DNA of 64,000 nucleotides from JAADHG01 sp964418645. Lineage in GTDB: Bacteria; Bacteroidota; Bacteroidia; Flavobacteriales; Flavobacteriaceae. Position 1 is the first letter of the stretch. Every line of letters begins with the position of its first letter. The stretch spans positions 1 to 64,000 of the forward strand of contig CAYQME010000003.1 of NCBI GenBank assembly GCA_964418645.1, read 5' to 3'. The position numbers and the translations under genes were made by a program. Below, piece by piece: positions 15,562 through 24,121 of this stretch. Under the pieces are notes generated by a model, which ran no database searches, had not been told where the DNA came from, and saw only the letters and a list, made by a program, of their open reading frames with translations.

Positions 15562-17019
15562 TTATTGAATAATAATTTTGTTTTGAAATTTTTCTCCATT
15601 TGTAGAAATTACTTCAATGATATACATTCCTGAAGATAATAATTCACTAAATTCAATATTGATGGTGTTTGAATTTCTATTTGTGATATTCATTTTTATT
15701 TTTTGACCACTTAAATTGTAAGCATTAATATCTTTTAAAGAAGTATTATCGGAAAGGATTAACCTTATCTTGGTATTTGAAGTAGGATTAGGAGATATAC
15801 TAAAACCTAATTCTGATTCTATTGGATTATTTGACAATGTGTTCTGTTTTATTTTATAAACTTTGCTGCCAACTCCTCCACCTGGGCCAAAATTTCCAAT
15901 AATATACAACTCGCCATTAACATCTTCTCCAAAACCAGTCCATCTTTGATTAGGGATTGTTGGCATATAAGCTGTTCTAGTCCAAGTGCCAGCATTTTCG
16001 GTCAGCATAAATATTTCATTACTACACCAATCTGCAAAAAAATAAGTTCCGTATAAATTTGATTGTGCAGAGCCTCTATAGCGATATCCTCCAATAACGG
16101 CACATCTAAAAATACCGTCAGGTTCAAAATGATTATACTCATTCACTGGAAACGTCATGGTGCTTATATCAGGACACCCAACTATATTAAATTCATCAAA
16201 GGCTTCATAGCATCTCCAACCATAATTATGCCCTCCGGTATTACCAATATCTAAATCGATTTCTTCATTTTCATCTTGCCCAGTATCAGCAATCCAAATA
16301 TCTCCAGTAAGGCTATCAAATGAAAATTTAGCAGGATTTCTTAACCCATAGGCCCATATTTCGGCTAATGTATTTGGATCACCATCATTTGCAAAAGGAT
16401 TTGAAGCTGGAATCCCATAATTTTTGCCATTAGCAGGATTATCAACATCAATACGTAATATTTTACCCCACATTAAATTTAAATTTTGGGAACGATTATC
16501 AGGATCTCCAAGGGTAGTGCCTCCATCTCCAAATGCAAGATATAAATAACCATTAGAATCAAAGGCCATATCTCCGCCATTATGGGCATCATAGGGTTGT
16601 ACTAATTTTAAAATAAGTAATTCGCTATTTGGGTCTGCTACATTTGAATCACTATTACTTACGGTAAATCTTGAGACGATAGAATCACCATTTTGATCTA
16701 TATAATTCACATAAAAGTACCCATTACTTGCATAGTTTGGATGAAATACCAAACCTAATAACCCTCTTTCCCAAAAATTTGCTATATCATCATAAACTAA
16801 AGCGTCGATATCTAAAAAAGGAGTAGTTGGTGTTGTACCATCAGGATTTAAAATTCTTATAAACCCCTGTTGGTCAACAATAAATAATCTATTATCACCC
16901 GCATTTTTAATACTTACAGGATTGTTAAAAGTAGGACCAAATGCTTCAAGTGTTATAGTTTGAGCTCTTAAATAAGTTGAGCAAAACACAAAAACTAAGA
17001 TCAAATAATTTTTTTTCAT
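15562..17019 (-). CDS. Secreted PQQ-type sugar dehydrogenase paralogue with T9SS sorting domain
   Basis: 485 residues, clearly a paralogue of its downstream neighbour: both share the order NPVxIKNAGDxRLFxVxQ, PFLDIDAL, ERGLLGLxFHPNY, HNGGDMAF, WAYGLRNP and YGWRCYE. Signal peptide 1-20 (MKKNYLILVFVFCSTYLRAQ). The beta-propeller spans about 20-405, with a T9SS type A domain at the end (GFSISPNPTSNTKIRL ... SSGMYIIEVISTNGEKFQNK). It lacks the MopE-like repeats. ATG at 17019 was chosen because the open frame up to 17055 only adds residues before an ideal signal peptide. Surface or secreted location and sugar oxidation are inferred from family. Tandem duplication is likely. Confidence 0.9.
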   Translation of the reverse strand: MKKNYLILVFVFCSTYLRAQTITLEAFGPTFNNPVSIKNAGDNRLFIVDQQGFIRILNPDGTTPTTPFLDIDALVYDDIANFWERGLLGLVFHPNYASNGYFYVNYIDQNGDSIVSRFTVSNSDSNVADPNSELLILKLVQPYDAHNGGDMAFDSNGYLYLAFGDGGTTLGDPDNRSQNLNLMWGKILRIDVDNPANGKNYGIPASNPFANDGDPNTLAEIWAYGLRNPAKFSFDSLTGDIWIADTGQDENEEIDLDIGNTGGHNYGWRCYEAFDEFNIVGCPDISTMTFPVNEYNHFEPDGIFRCAVIGGYRYRGSAQSNLYGTYFFADWCSNEIFMLTENAGTWTRTAYMPTIPNQRWTGFGEDVNGELYIIGNFGPGGGVGSKVYKIKQNTLSNNPIESELGFSISPNPTSNTKIRLILSDNTSLKDINAYNLSGQKIKMNITNRNSNTINIEFSELLSSGMYIIEVISTNGEKFQNKIIIQ

Positions 17020-17078
17020 TGATAGATAGATATAGTACAAAGTTTTAAAATACATTTTTTTATTTATTTAGGTAAAAA

Positions 17079-17486
17079 TTATGTTATCAATCTATTAGCT
17101 TTTCTATTACATGCTTGATTTAATAGATGAAATACATTTTCAAAGCCTGAATTTGTTCCATAGTATGGGTCTGGAACATTAATTACTGAGTTATTCTCTA
17201 ATTCGATTATAATATTTTGATAATTAGATCAATCCGTGATAAATGTATAGTTAAATACATCAAAATCTGTGACCATGAATAGCCGCCCTCTTTGATCTGT
17301 AATGTCGATGTTATATTTCTTTGCTATTTCTATAGATCTACTATCGGGAAGCTGTCCAATATGTTAATTACTAGTTCCAGCTGAATCTACTATATATTGT
17401 TCTTTAGGTAGTTTAGATTTTAAAATACCTTCAGCTAATGGAGAACGGCAAATGTTACCCAAGCAAATCATTAAAATCTTAACCAC
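17079..17486 (-). pseudogene. Low-molecular-weight protein tyrosine phosphatase, inactivated
   Basis: From a GTG at 17486 the frame reads VVKILMICLGNICRSPLAEG, the CX5R phosphatase signature near the N-terminus. It continues through DQRGRLF to the catalytic-Asp loop DPYYG and NQACNRKANRLIT at the end. Two in-frame nonsense codons interrupt it, a TAA after VDSAGTSN and a TGA after FNYTFITD. The segment between NYQNIIIELENN and VINVPDPYYG is about 20 or more residues shorter than usual, suggesting an internal deletion. It lies 12 bases downstream of dnaA on the same strand, a position where related flavobacteria carry an intact copy (from memory). Confidence 0.9.
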
Positions 17487-17497
17487 TATTTAAAATA

Positions 17498-18925
17498 TTA
17501 AAGCGAAAGCTTTTTTGAGAGATCTTCTACGTACTTTCTAAATTGCTTGTCGGTAGATGATAAATTATCTACGGTTTTACATGCATGAAGAACTGTTGCA
17601 TGATCCCGTTTGCCAATTTGAGATCCAATACTTGCTAGAGAAGCTTTTGTGAATTTTTTTGCAAAAAACATCGCTAATTGTCTTGCTTGAACTATGTGTC
17701 GCTTTCTAGTTTTAGATTGTAGAGTACCAACGTCCATTTGGAAATAATCTGAAACTACTTTTTGAATATAATCTATAGAAACTTCTCGTTTGGTGTTTTT
17801 TACAAACTTCTCTACAATTTCTTTAGCCAAACTAATAGTAATTTCCTTTTTATTAAATGAAGATTGAGCAATTAAAGAGATGATTGCACCTTCTAATTCA
17901 CGCACATTGGTTTTAATATGTTTGGCAACATAATCAATAATATCGTCTGGCATTTCAACACCGTCACGATATAGTTTATTTTTAAGTATAGAAACTCTAG
18001 TTTCAAAATCTGGATGTTGTAATTCGGCAGAAAGACCCCATTTAAAACGCGATAATAAACGCTGTTCAATATCTTGCATATCAACTGGAGCTTTATCACT
18101 TGTTAAAATAACCTGTTTACCATTTTGGTGTAAATGATTGAAAATATGGAAGAACACATCTTGAGTACCAGACTTTCCAGATAAGAATTGCACATCATCA
18201 ATTATTAAAACATCAATGATTTGATAGAAATGAATAAAATCGTTTCTATTATTTTTTTTAACTGAATCTATATATTGTTGGGTGAATTTTTCAGCTGAAA
18301 TATATAAAACTGTTTTTTCAGGATATTTATCTTTAATATCAACACCTATGGCATGTGCTAAATGCGTTTTACCAAGACCAACACCACCAAAAATTAATAA
18401 AGGGTTAAACGATGTGCCACCAGGCTTATTAGCAACTGCTAATCCAGCATTTCTTGCCAATCTATTAGAATCGCCTTCTAAGAAGTTTTCAAAACTGTAA
18501 TTAGGATTAAGTTGAGATTCAATCTTAACATTTCTAATTCCAGGGATTACAAAAGGATTTTTAAGCTCAGGACTTTTGTTTTTTAAAGAGATTTCAACAT
18601 CTTGCGACTTTACAGCACTTCTATTTGAGCTTGGTATTTTTTCAGTAAAAGGTTGCTTATTGCCATAAGTATTTTCCATTTTAATAATATAAACAAGCTT
18701 AGCAGATTCACCAAGCTCCTTAATTAAGGATACTTTTAGAATTTTAACGTAATGTTCTTCTAACCATTCATAGAAAAATTTACTAGGAACTTGAATACTT
18801 AATGCGTTATCTGTTAGCTTAACTGCTATAATTGGCTCGAACCAAGTTTTATAGGCTTGCGGTTGAATATTATCCTTAATAAATTCCAGACAGTTATTCC
18901 ATACCGATTGCGCAGTTACACTCAT
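17498..18925 (-). CDS. dnaA: Chromosomal replication initiator protein DnaA
   Basis: AAA+ ATPase that binds DnaA boxes and opens oriC. 475 residues with the four usual domains: N-terminal helicase-loading domain (1-85), linker, AAA+ core with Walker A GGVGLGKTHLAHAI (about 180-193) and Walker B VLIIDDVQFLSGK (about 239-251), and the C-terminal DNA-binding domain with KRDHATVLHACKTV. dnaN is not adjacent and I see no cluster of DnaA boxes around the gene, so the origin is probably elsewhere, as is common in Bacteroidota. A TAATTTTG box lies 10-17 bases upstream of the ATG. Confidence 0.98.
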   Translation of the reverse strand: MSVTAQSVWNNCLEFIKDNIQPQAYKTWFEPIIAVKLTDNALSIQVPSKFFYEWLEEHYVKILKVSLIKELGESAKLVYIIKMENTYGNKQPFTEKIPSSNRSAVKSQDVEISLKNKSPELKNPFVIPGIRNVKIESQLNPNYSFENFLEGDSNRLARNAGLAVANKPGGTSFNPLLIFGGVGLGKTHLAHAIGVDIKDKYPEKTVLYISAEKFTQQYIDSVKKNNRNDFIHFYQIIDVLIIDDVQFLSGKSGTQDVFFHIFNHLHQNGKQVILTSDKAPVDMQDIEQRLLSRFKWGLSAELQHPDFETRVSILKNKLYRDGVEMPDDIIDYVAKHIKTNVRELEGAIISLIAQSSFNKKEITISLAKEIVEKFVKNTKREVSIDYIQKVVSDYFQMDVGTLQSKTRKRHIVQARQLAMFFAKKFTKASLASIGSQIGKRDHATVLHACKTVDNLSSTDKQFRKYVEDLSKKLSL

Positions 18926-18934
18926 GTTTTATAT

Positions 18935-18942
18935 CAAAATTA
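18935..18942 (-). promoter_or_regulatory. -7 box (TAATTTTG) of dnaA
   Basis: TAATTTTG on the minus strand, with TTTC 17 bases further upstream as a weak -33 element. The implied leader is about 6 bases. Confidence 0.5.
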
Positions 18943-19126
18943 AAGTTAGTTAGTTTGTAGAAACTAAAAGAAATTGGGTTTTCTTTATGATTTTTTCTAC
19001 ATGACAAATATGTGAACAAAATTCTAAAAAAAAAAATCGAAAGCTATTGAATTTTTAGTTTTTTTTTCGCATGTTTAATTCGAGATGAAAGTACAAAAAA
19101 TATTTTTAAACAGTTAAAAAAATAAA

Positions 19127-19525
19127 ATGAAATGTAACGAGGTTAAGATTCGAATAAGATATGGTGAAACTGATCAAATGGGAGTTGTTTACCATGGTAA
19201 TTATTCTAATTTTTTAGAGATTGGACGTACCGAATGGCTTAGGGAGTTTGGATTGTCTTATAAGGAGATGGAGTTAGAAGGCATCATGCTTCCCGTTATA
19301 TCACTATCATTAAATTTCAAAAAATCAGCTTGTTACGATGACATAATTTATGTAAAAACTACACTTGAAAAAACACCTAAAGTAACGATTGAATTTAATT
19401 ATGAAATTTTAAATGAAAACAGAGAAATTTTGGCTTTAGGAAATACAATTTTAGCTTTCATTAATATGAAAACAAATAGGCCAACGAGATGCCCAAAATA
19501 TATATTAGATAAACTGCAAAATTAA
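19127..19525 (+). CDS. YbgC-like acyl-CoA thioesterase
   Basis: Hot-dog-fold thioesterase of the 4-hydroxybenzoyl-CoA/YbgC family. At 132 residues it is full length. The signature RYGETDQMGVVYHGNYSNFL carries the catalytic Asp16 and the following V-Y-H-G-N-Y block. It is divergent from dnaA (about 200 bases between starts) and ends 4 bases inside the convergent IMPACT gene. Hydrolysis of short acyl-CoAs or a role at the cell envelope with Tol-Pal is known for YbgC. Nothing here identifies its substrate. Confidence 0.92.
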   Translation: MKCNEVKIRIRYGETDQMGVVYHGNYSNFLEIGRTEWLREFGLSYKEMELEGIMLPVISLSLNFKKSACYDDIIYVKTTLEKTPKVTIEFNYEILNENREILALGNTILAFINMKTNRPTRCPKYILDKLQN

Positions 19526-20136
19526 TCGTTGAAATCCTTGATTTTTACTTCATATAACTGGTTAAAAACATCAAAAACGGGTTGTGCATCTTTTTTTCTA
19601 ACCGAAATTTGGATTTGACAATCCAAATCAAGCTTCTGACTTACAATTTTAATTTGCTTTTCTTTAATGATGCGCATCACTTTATTCATGTTTTTATAAT
19701 CAAAAGTGATGAGGTAATCATTATTAATTGTTTTTTCTATAATCTTAGATTTTTCTAATGCTATCATCGCAGCAGTTTTGTAAGCTTGAATTAAACCGCC
19801 AACACCAAGTTTTACACCGCCAAAATAACGCACGATTACTATTAATATGTTAGTTACATTAAAAGATTGTATTTGTCCATAAATGGGCTGTCCAGCACTA
19901 TTGCTAGGTTCTCCATCATCATTTGTGCGATATACAATCTTTTCAGTTCCTAATTGATAGGCATAACACCAGTGTCTCGCCGAGTGATGTTGCTTTTTTA
20001 AGGATTCAATATGGTTTTTGATATCGTTTTCATTTGTTACAGGGAATGCATAGCCAAAAAACTTACTGTTTTTATCTTTAAATAAGACTTCATCAGAAGG
20101 TTTGGTAATTGTTTTATAGGTATCCTTTATTTCCAC
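19522..20136 (-). CDS. IMPACT/YigZ family protein
   Basis: 204 residues with the UPF0029/IMPACT N-terminal domain (about 15-125): KNSKFFGYAFPVTNENDI, QHHSARHWCYAYQLG, NDDGEPSNSAGQPI and VVRYFGGVKLGVGGLIQAYK. A C-terminal DUF1949-type ferredoxin-like domain follows. Eukaryotic IMPACT regulates translation via GCN1. The bacterial role is not established, with nucleic-acid or ribosome association suggested. It overlaps the convergent thioesterase gene by 4 bases and is probably co-transcribed with the HAD hydrolase upstream, 40 bases away. Confidence 0.9.
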   Translation of the reverse strand: MEIKDTYKTITKPSDEVLFKDKNSKFFGYAFPVTNENDIKNHIESLKKQHHSARHWCYAYQLGTEKIVYRTNDDGEPSNSAGQPIYGQIQSFNVTNILIVIVRYFGGVKLGVGGLIQAYKTAAMIALEKSKIIEKTINNDYLITFDYKNMNKVMRIIKEKQIKIVSQKLDLDCQIQISVRKKDAQPVFDVFNQLYEVKIKDFND

Positions 20137-20176
20137 TAATATAAATGTTGTAAAAAATAGTTCATCTATTCAAATA

Positions 20177-20791
20177 TCAAAATAAATGTTTGTTTATGGT
20201 AAACAAATTGACAATATCTTCATTCTTTGAATTATTATTCCAAGTGTGAATCCCTAATCGTGCTGCTGTTTCAGTATTTTTATAGGTATCATCAATAAAA
20301 AGGCATTCGTTTGCAATCAAGTTATTTTTTTTTAAAACAAACTCATAAATGTTAGTGTTTGGTTTGCTCAAATGAATTTCATGGGATAAATAAAATTGAT
20401 TAAAACTGTTTTTAAAACGATTATAACGACTTAGCCCCATAGTTTCAATAACTTTTTCGATATGAAGAGCGTTGGTGTTACTTAATAAAATAAGATTGTA
20501 TTTTTCCTCTTTTGAAAGAGTTTCAATGAATTCTAGTCGATGTTCTGGGAAGTCTAGAATAACAGCATTCCAAGCATATTCAAAATCAGACTCAGTAATG
20601 TTTGGAAATTGATTACAGAAGAAATTCATTAAGTTTTCAGTAGAGATTAATCCTTTTTCATATTGACTAGCGTAATGATGCATTTCGTCAGTAATCTTTG
20701 AAACACCTAATTTGAGTAACTCTCTTTCAATCGCTGGTTTATCTAGATTTATAAAGACATCTCCAAAATCAAAGATTAATGTTTTGATCAT
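20177..20791 (-). CDS. HAD-family hydrolase (YihX-like)
   Basis: 204-residue haloacid-dehalogenase-like phosphatase. Motif I is IFDFGDVFINLDK with the nucleophile Asp near residue 8. Motif II is LILLSNTNALH with Ser/Asn in place of the common Ser/Thr. Motif III/IV is HLSKPNTNIYEFVLKK and ECLFIDDTYKNTETA. A helical cap is inserted after motif I. The layout fits the YihX/FMN-phosphatase subgroup that dephosphorylates small phosphorylated metabolites; the real substrate is unknown. It lies 45 bases downstream of ribD on the same strand, so dephosphorylation of a riboflavin-pathway intermediate is a testable idea, not a conclusion. Confidence 0.85.
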   Translation of the reverse strand: MIKTLIFDFGDVFINLDKPAIERELLKLGVSKITDEMHHYASQYEKGLISTENLMNFFCNQFPNITESDFEYAWNAVILDFPEHRLEFIETLSKEEKYNLILLSNTNALHIEKVIETMGLSRYNRFKNSFNQFYLSHEIHLSKPNTNIYEFVLKKNNLIANECLFIDDTYKNTETAARLGIHTWNNNSKNEDIVNLFTINKHLF

Positions 20792-20836
20792 ATTATTTGC
20801 TAAGAAGGCAGGAATCTTTTTAAGTTAATATTAATT

Positions 20837-21919
20837 TTATTCATTATTAGTATATATTCTTAAAATATCATCTACTATTTTTTCTTCGGAAGCTAGTTGT
20901 CCTGATAATTTTGGAGCTAAAGTGCCTTCTCTAAATATAGTTTTGCCAATAAAAACGCGTGCTTCATCCCAAAGATTCTCATCAATAAACGTTTGTAATG
21001 TTTGTGCACCACCTTCAATGATTACAGAATTAATGTTCTTTTTATAAAGCACATTGCAAATTTGTTGTGCTATAGGTTTATTGAAATTTATATTATTTTC
21101 AGAAATTACAATAATTTCAGATGAAGTATCAAAAATATGATTGTCTTTAGATAATTTATGAGTTTTATCAATAATGACTCTAATGGGGTTATTTCCTTTC
21201 CAATGTCTTGTGGTTAAACTTGGGTTATCTTGAATAACTGTATTGGTACCAACTAAAATGGCTTGCTCTTCAGCACGCCATTTATGAACCAATTGTCTTG
21301 AAAACGCGTTAGTAACCCATATAGGACGAGCGTCATTGCGAAGCAAACTTGTTTGCTGTGGCAATCTTTTAGTCGACTGAGAGATTACTTCTTCCAAATT
21401 ATTGGAATCGTAATGACGAATAGGCGCAATGAAACCATCAGTAGTTTCAGCCCATTTTAAAATTATAAAAGGACGCCTTTTGTTATGAAAAGTAAAGAAA
21501 CGCTTATGATGTTGTTTACAGTCGTTTTCTAAAACTCCAACAATAACATTACAACCTGCAGCTTTAAGTTTTGTTATACCTTTGCCAGCAACTTTCGGGT
21601 TGTCATCTCTACAACCAATTACAATATTAGGAATTTTATGCTTGATGATTAAATTGCTACAAGGCGGCGTTTTTCCAAAGTGCGAACAAGGTTCAAGTGT
21701 GACATAAAGCGTTGTTTCTTCTAATAAAGATTTATCTTTAATGGCGTTAATTGCGTTTGCTTCGGCATGATTGCCGCCATAAGTACTTGTAAACCCTTCT
21801 GAAATGATTCTATTTTTATGAGTAATTACACAACCAACCATAGGATTTGGAGCCGTAGTTCCTAATCCATTTTGAGCAATTTCTATACAGCGTTTTATAT
21901 ATTTTTCGTGTATCTTCAC
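20837..21919 (-). CDS. ribD: Bifunctional riboflavin biosynthesis deaminase/reductase
   Basis: Catalyses the second and third steps of riboflavin synthesis: deamination of the pyrimidine intermediate, then NADPH reduction of the ribosyl chain. 360 residues. The N-terminal cytidine-deaminase-like domain (1-145) has zinc ligands in HAEANAINA and PCSHFGKTPPC, plus NPMVGCVITH. The C-terminal reductase domain (about 150-360) includes RPFIILKWAETTDGFIAP, AILVGTNTVIQDNPSLTTRH and SVIIEGGAQTLQTFID. The linker between them (about 165-195) is longer than in E. coli, as is usual in Bacteroidota. Other rib genes are not in the window. The divergent acetyltransferase gene starts 38 bases away. Confidence 0.96.
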   Translation of the reverse strand: MKIHEKYIKRCIEIAQNGLGTTAPNPMVGCVITHKNRIISEGFTSTYGGNHAEANAINAIKDKSLLEETTLYVTLEPCSHFGKTPPCSNLIIKHKIPNIVIGCRDDNPKVAGKGITKLKAAGCNVIVGVLENDCKQHHKRFFTFHNKRRPFIILKWAETTDGFIAPIRHYDSNNLEEVISQSTKRLPQQTSLLRNDARPIWVTNAFSRQLVHKWRAEEQAILVGTNTVIQDNPSLTTRHWKGNNPIRVIIDKTHKLSKDNHIFDTSSEIIVISENNINFNKPIAQQICNVLYKKNINSVIIEGGAQTLQTFIDENLWDEARVFIGKTIFREGTLAPKLSGQLASEEKIVDDILRIYTNNE

Positions 21920-21956
21920 AGCACAAAAATAAGATTAAAAAATTGGTAATTGTAAT

Positions 21957-22436
21957 ATGATTATTAGAGAAATTCTACAACTTGATAATGTTGCTATCGG
22001 ACAGATTATAAAAGCGACTATACTTGAGTTTGATTTACCAATGTTCGGAACTGTATATGGAGATGAAGAAATAATAAAAATGTACGAATCTTACCAATTA
22101 GATAATGAAATATATTATGTAATTGAAAATGAAGGCGAAATTATTGGTGGTGGCGGAATTAAGCAATTAAAGGATTTTGATGATGATGTTTGCGAACTCC
22201 AAAAAATGTATTTATTACCATCAGCAAGGAGTAAAGGTTATGGTAATTTGCTTTTAAAAAAATGTTTATATGCTGCCAAACAAAAGGGTTATAAAAGATG
22301 CTATTTAGAATCTGCATCTCAACTTAAAGTTGCTATACAAATTTATGAAAAGGCAGGGTTTCATCATTTAGATAAGCCCTTAGGTAATACAGGACATTTT
22401 TCTTGTGGTGTTTGGATGATAAAGGATTTGGTATGA
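21957..22436 (+). CDS. GNAT-family N-acetyltransferase
   Basis: 159 residues. The acetyl-CoA binding region is KMYLLPSARSKGYGNLLLKK (about residues 85-104; R/K-x-x-G-x-G variant SKGYG), and YEKAGFHHLDKP closes the fold near the C-terminus. Substrate unknown. Its TGA stop overlaps the ATG of prmC (ATGA), so the two are translationally coupled and probably form one operand of a three-gene operon with the LOG protein gene. The link to PrmC suggests, without proving, a protein-modification role. Confidence 0.87.
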   Translation: MIIREILQLDNVAIGQIIKATILEFDLPMFGTVYGDEEIIKMYESYQLDNEIYYVIENEGEIIGGGGIKQLKDFDDDVCELQKMYLLPSARSKGYGNLLLKKCLYAAKQKGYKRCYLESASQLKVAIQIYEKAGFHHLDKPLGNTGHFSCGVWMIKDLV

Positions 22437-23296
22437 ATTTAAAATCACTCAGAACATATTTTAATAATGAGTTGTTAGGATATTATCCTGAAAATGAAAT
22501 CAATGCGTTTTTTTATTTACTTACTGATTCTATTTTAGGATTGAAGCGTTTTGATGTGACATTAAAAATTAATGAACATATTAAAGGAGATACATATCAA
22601 AAATTTCAAAAAGCTATAGAACGTCTTCAGAATTATGAACCGATTCAATATATAATAGGAGAAGCTGAGTTTTATGGGATTAAGTTTAAAGTTAATGCAT
22701 CTGTTTTAATTCCACGACCTGAAACCGAAGAGCTAGTAGATTGGATTATTAAAGAAAACCAATCCAAAGGAAGTATTTCGATTCTAGATATAGGTACAGG
22801 AAGTGGCTGTATTGCTATTGCCTTAGCAAAAGAACTACCAAATGCAAAAGTATATGCTCTTGATGTAAGTAAAGAAGCTCTTAAAATCGCTAAGCAAAAT
22901 GCAGCACTAAATAATGTGGAAGTAGTGTTTATTGCGGTAGATATATTATCATTTTGTCATTCTGAACAAAGTGAAGAATCTCAAAAATATGACATAATAG
23001 TCTCCAATCCACCTTATGTGCGTGAATTAGAAAAAGATAAAATGGCAGACAACGTTTTAAAATACGAACCACATATAGCATTATTTGTAAAAGATAATAA
23101 TGCCTTAATTTTTTACAGTAAAATAGTAACACTTTCCAAATCGCTTTTAAATAAAAAAGGACGATTATATTTTGAAATTAATGAGTATCTTGGAAATGAC
23201 ACAAAAGTATTAATGGAACAAGAAAATTTTAAAGACATCAAATTAAGGCAAGACATTTTTGAAAAGGACAGAATGATTAAAGGAACAATATCATGA
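22433..23296 (+). CDS. prmC: Peptide chain release factor N5-glutamine methyltransferase, with a repeat-derived insertion
   Basis: Methylates the Gln of the GGQ motif in release factors 1 and 2. 288 residues: N-terminal helical domain (1-85) and SAM-binding domain with ILDIGTGSGCIAIALAKELP and the catalytic NPPYV motif. Just before that motif is an unusual loop, ILSFCHSEQSEES, which is the in-frame translation of a dispersed flavobacterial repeat (22956-22982). Homologues lack it. The rest of the protein is intact, so activity probably survives. ATG at 22433 was chosen because it overlaps the upstream stop; the frame extends 10 codons further up without similarity. Confidence 0.94.
   Translation: MNLKSLRTYFNNELLGYYPENEINAFFYLLTDSILGLKRFDVTLKINEHIKGDTYQKFQKAIERLQNYEPIQYIIGEAEFYGIKFKVNASVLIPRPETEELVDWIIKENQSKGSISILDIGTGSGCIAIALAKELPNAKVYALDVSKEALKIAKQNAALNNVEVVFIAVDILSFCHSEQSEESQKYDIIVSNPPYVRELEKDKMADNVLKYEPHIALFVKDNNALIFYSKIVTLSKSLLNKKGRLYFEINEYLGNDTKVLMEQENFKDIKLRQDIFEKDRMIKGTIS
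22956..22982 (+). repeat. Half copy of a dispersed palindromic repeat inside prmC
   Basis: GTCATTCTGAACAAAGTGAA followed by GAATCTC is the 5' arm of a common Bacteroidota intergenic repeat (its translation HSERSEES or similar turns up in many predicted proteins). It keeps frame. Only one arm is present, with no matching right arm nearby. Confidence 0.8.
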
Positions 23297-23883
23297 ATAA
23301 ATTAAAAGCAATAGCTGTATTTTGCGGAAGCAGTGAAGGAAACGATTCAACTATTATTTTGCAAGCAGAATTATTAGGAAAGGCTTTAGCAAAAGAAGAA
23401 ATAACTTTAGTTTATGGTGCTGCCAAAATAGGTATTATGGGTAAAATCGCACAGGCATCACTTAATAATCATGGAAAAGTGATAGGAGTGATACCAGATT
23501 TTCTTAAATTAAAAGAGGTAGTGCATTTAGGATTACAGGAGTTAATTACCACAAAAAATATGCATGGACGTAAGTTGAAAATCCATGAACTCTCAGATGG
23601 ATTTATCGCGCTTCCTGGAGGTTATGGAACTTTTGAAGAATTGTTCGAGATTATAACATGGGCACAATTGGGATTGCATCAAAAACCTATTGGGTTATTA
23701 AACATAAATGGATTTTATGACGATCTTATTAGTATGCTTGAAACAATGGTTTCCAAAGGGTTTCTAAAAATAGAGAACTTAGATTTACTCATTATTGATA
23801 ATACTGTTGATTCACTTATACAGAGAATGGAGACTTATCAACCAGCTGTAGTTCCAAAATGGTTGAAAGCAGATAGGACTTAA
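23293..23883 (+). CDS. LOG-family protein (TIGR00730; cytokinin riboside 5'-monophosphate phosphoribohydrolase-like)
   Basis: 196-residue Rossmann-fold protein. The family signature PGGYGTFEELFEIITWAQLG is present, with VFCGSSEG near the N-terminus and GRKLKIHELSDGFIALPGG before it. In plants and some bacteria LOG proteins cleave nucleoside 5'-monophosphates to base and ribose-5-phosphate. The role in flavobacteria is probably nucleotide salvage or cleanup. The ATG overlaps the prmC stop by 4 bases, so it is the third gene of the acetyltransferase-prmC operon. It ends directly against the beta-mannosidase remnant. Confidence 0.9.
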   Translation: MNKLKAIAVFCGSSEGNDSTIILQAELLGKALAKEEITLVYGAAKIGIMGKIAQASLNNHGKVIGVIPDFLKLKEVVHLGLQELITTKNMHGRKLKIHELSDGFIALPGGYGTFEELFEIITWAQLGLHQKPIGLLNINGFYDDLISMLETMVSKGFLKIENLDLLIIDNTVDSLIQRMETYQPAVVPKWLKADRT

Positions 23884-24121
23884 TTAACAAATTCATTTGC
23901 AATTTCTGTTCATTGTCATTAACAAAAAGGTCTTCTATGAGGATGTTTTTCAATAAATTTGAATGTATGTCTCCTCGAACTTTTGCATGTAGCCACCTTG
24001 TGTCTTTTGTGTTTTTAAATACTCAACATCTTGTATAGAGAATTTTAATGAGAACGTCTTGTTTTGTCTGACAACTAAAGCATAAAAGCACTAATCCAAA
24101 GATGAAGACATATTTATTTAT
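23884..24121 (-). pseudogene. N-terminal stub of a beta-mannosidase (GH2)
   Basis: The minus strand reads a lipoprotein signal (YVFIFGLVLLCFSCQ), then an in-frame TGA, then DTRWLHAKVRGDIHSNLLKN and IEDLFVNDNEQKLQ. The latter match the N-terminal jelly-roll of GH2 beta-mannosidases (W-x-A-x-V-P-G-x-[IV]-H-x-[ND]-L-L, then DNE-x-K-L-Q-W). About 75 codons remain of the roughly 800 expected. The residue where homologues have Pro (VPGDIH) is Arg here. The initiator is an ATA. It overlaps the end of cutC, so this was once the next gene of that operon. Confidence 0.85.

Noticed and set aside
18926..19126. Replication origin beside dnaA
   Set aside because: Only AT-rich sequence and A runs; no cluster of DnaA boxes (TTATCCACA-like) on either strand.
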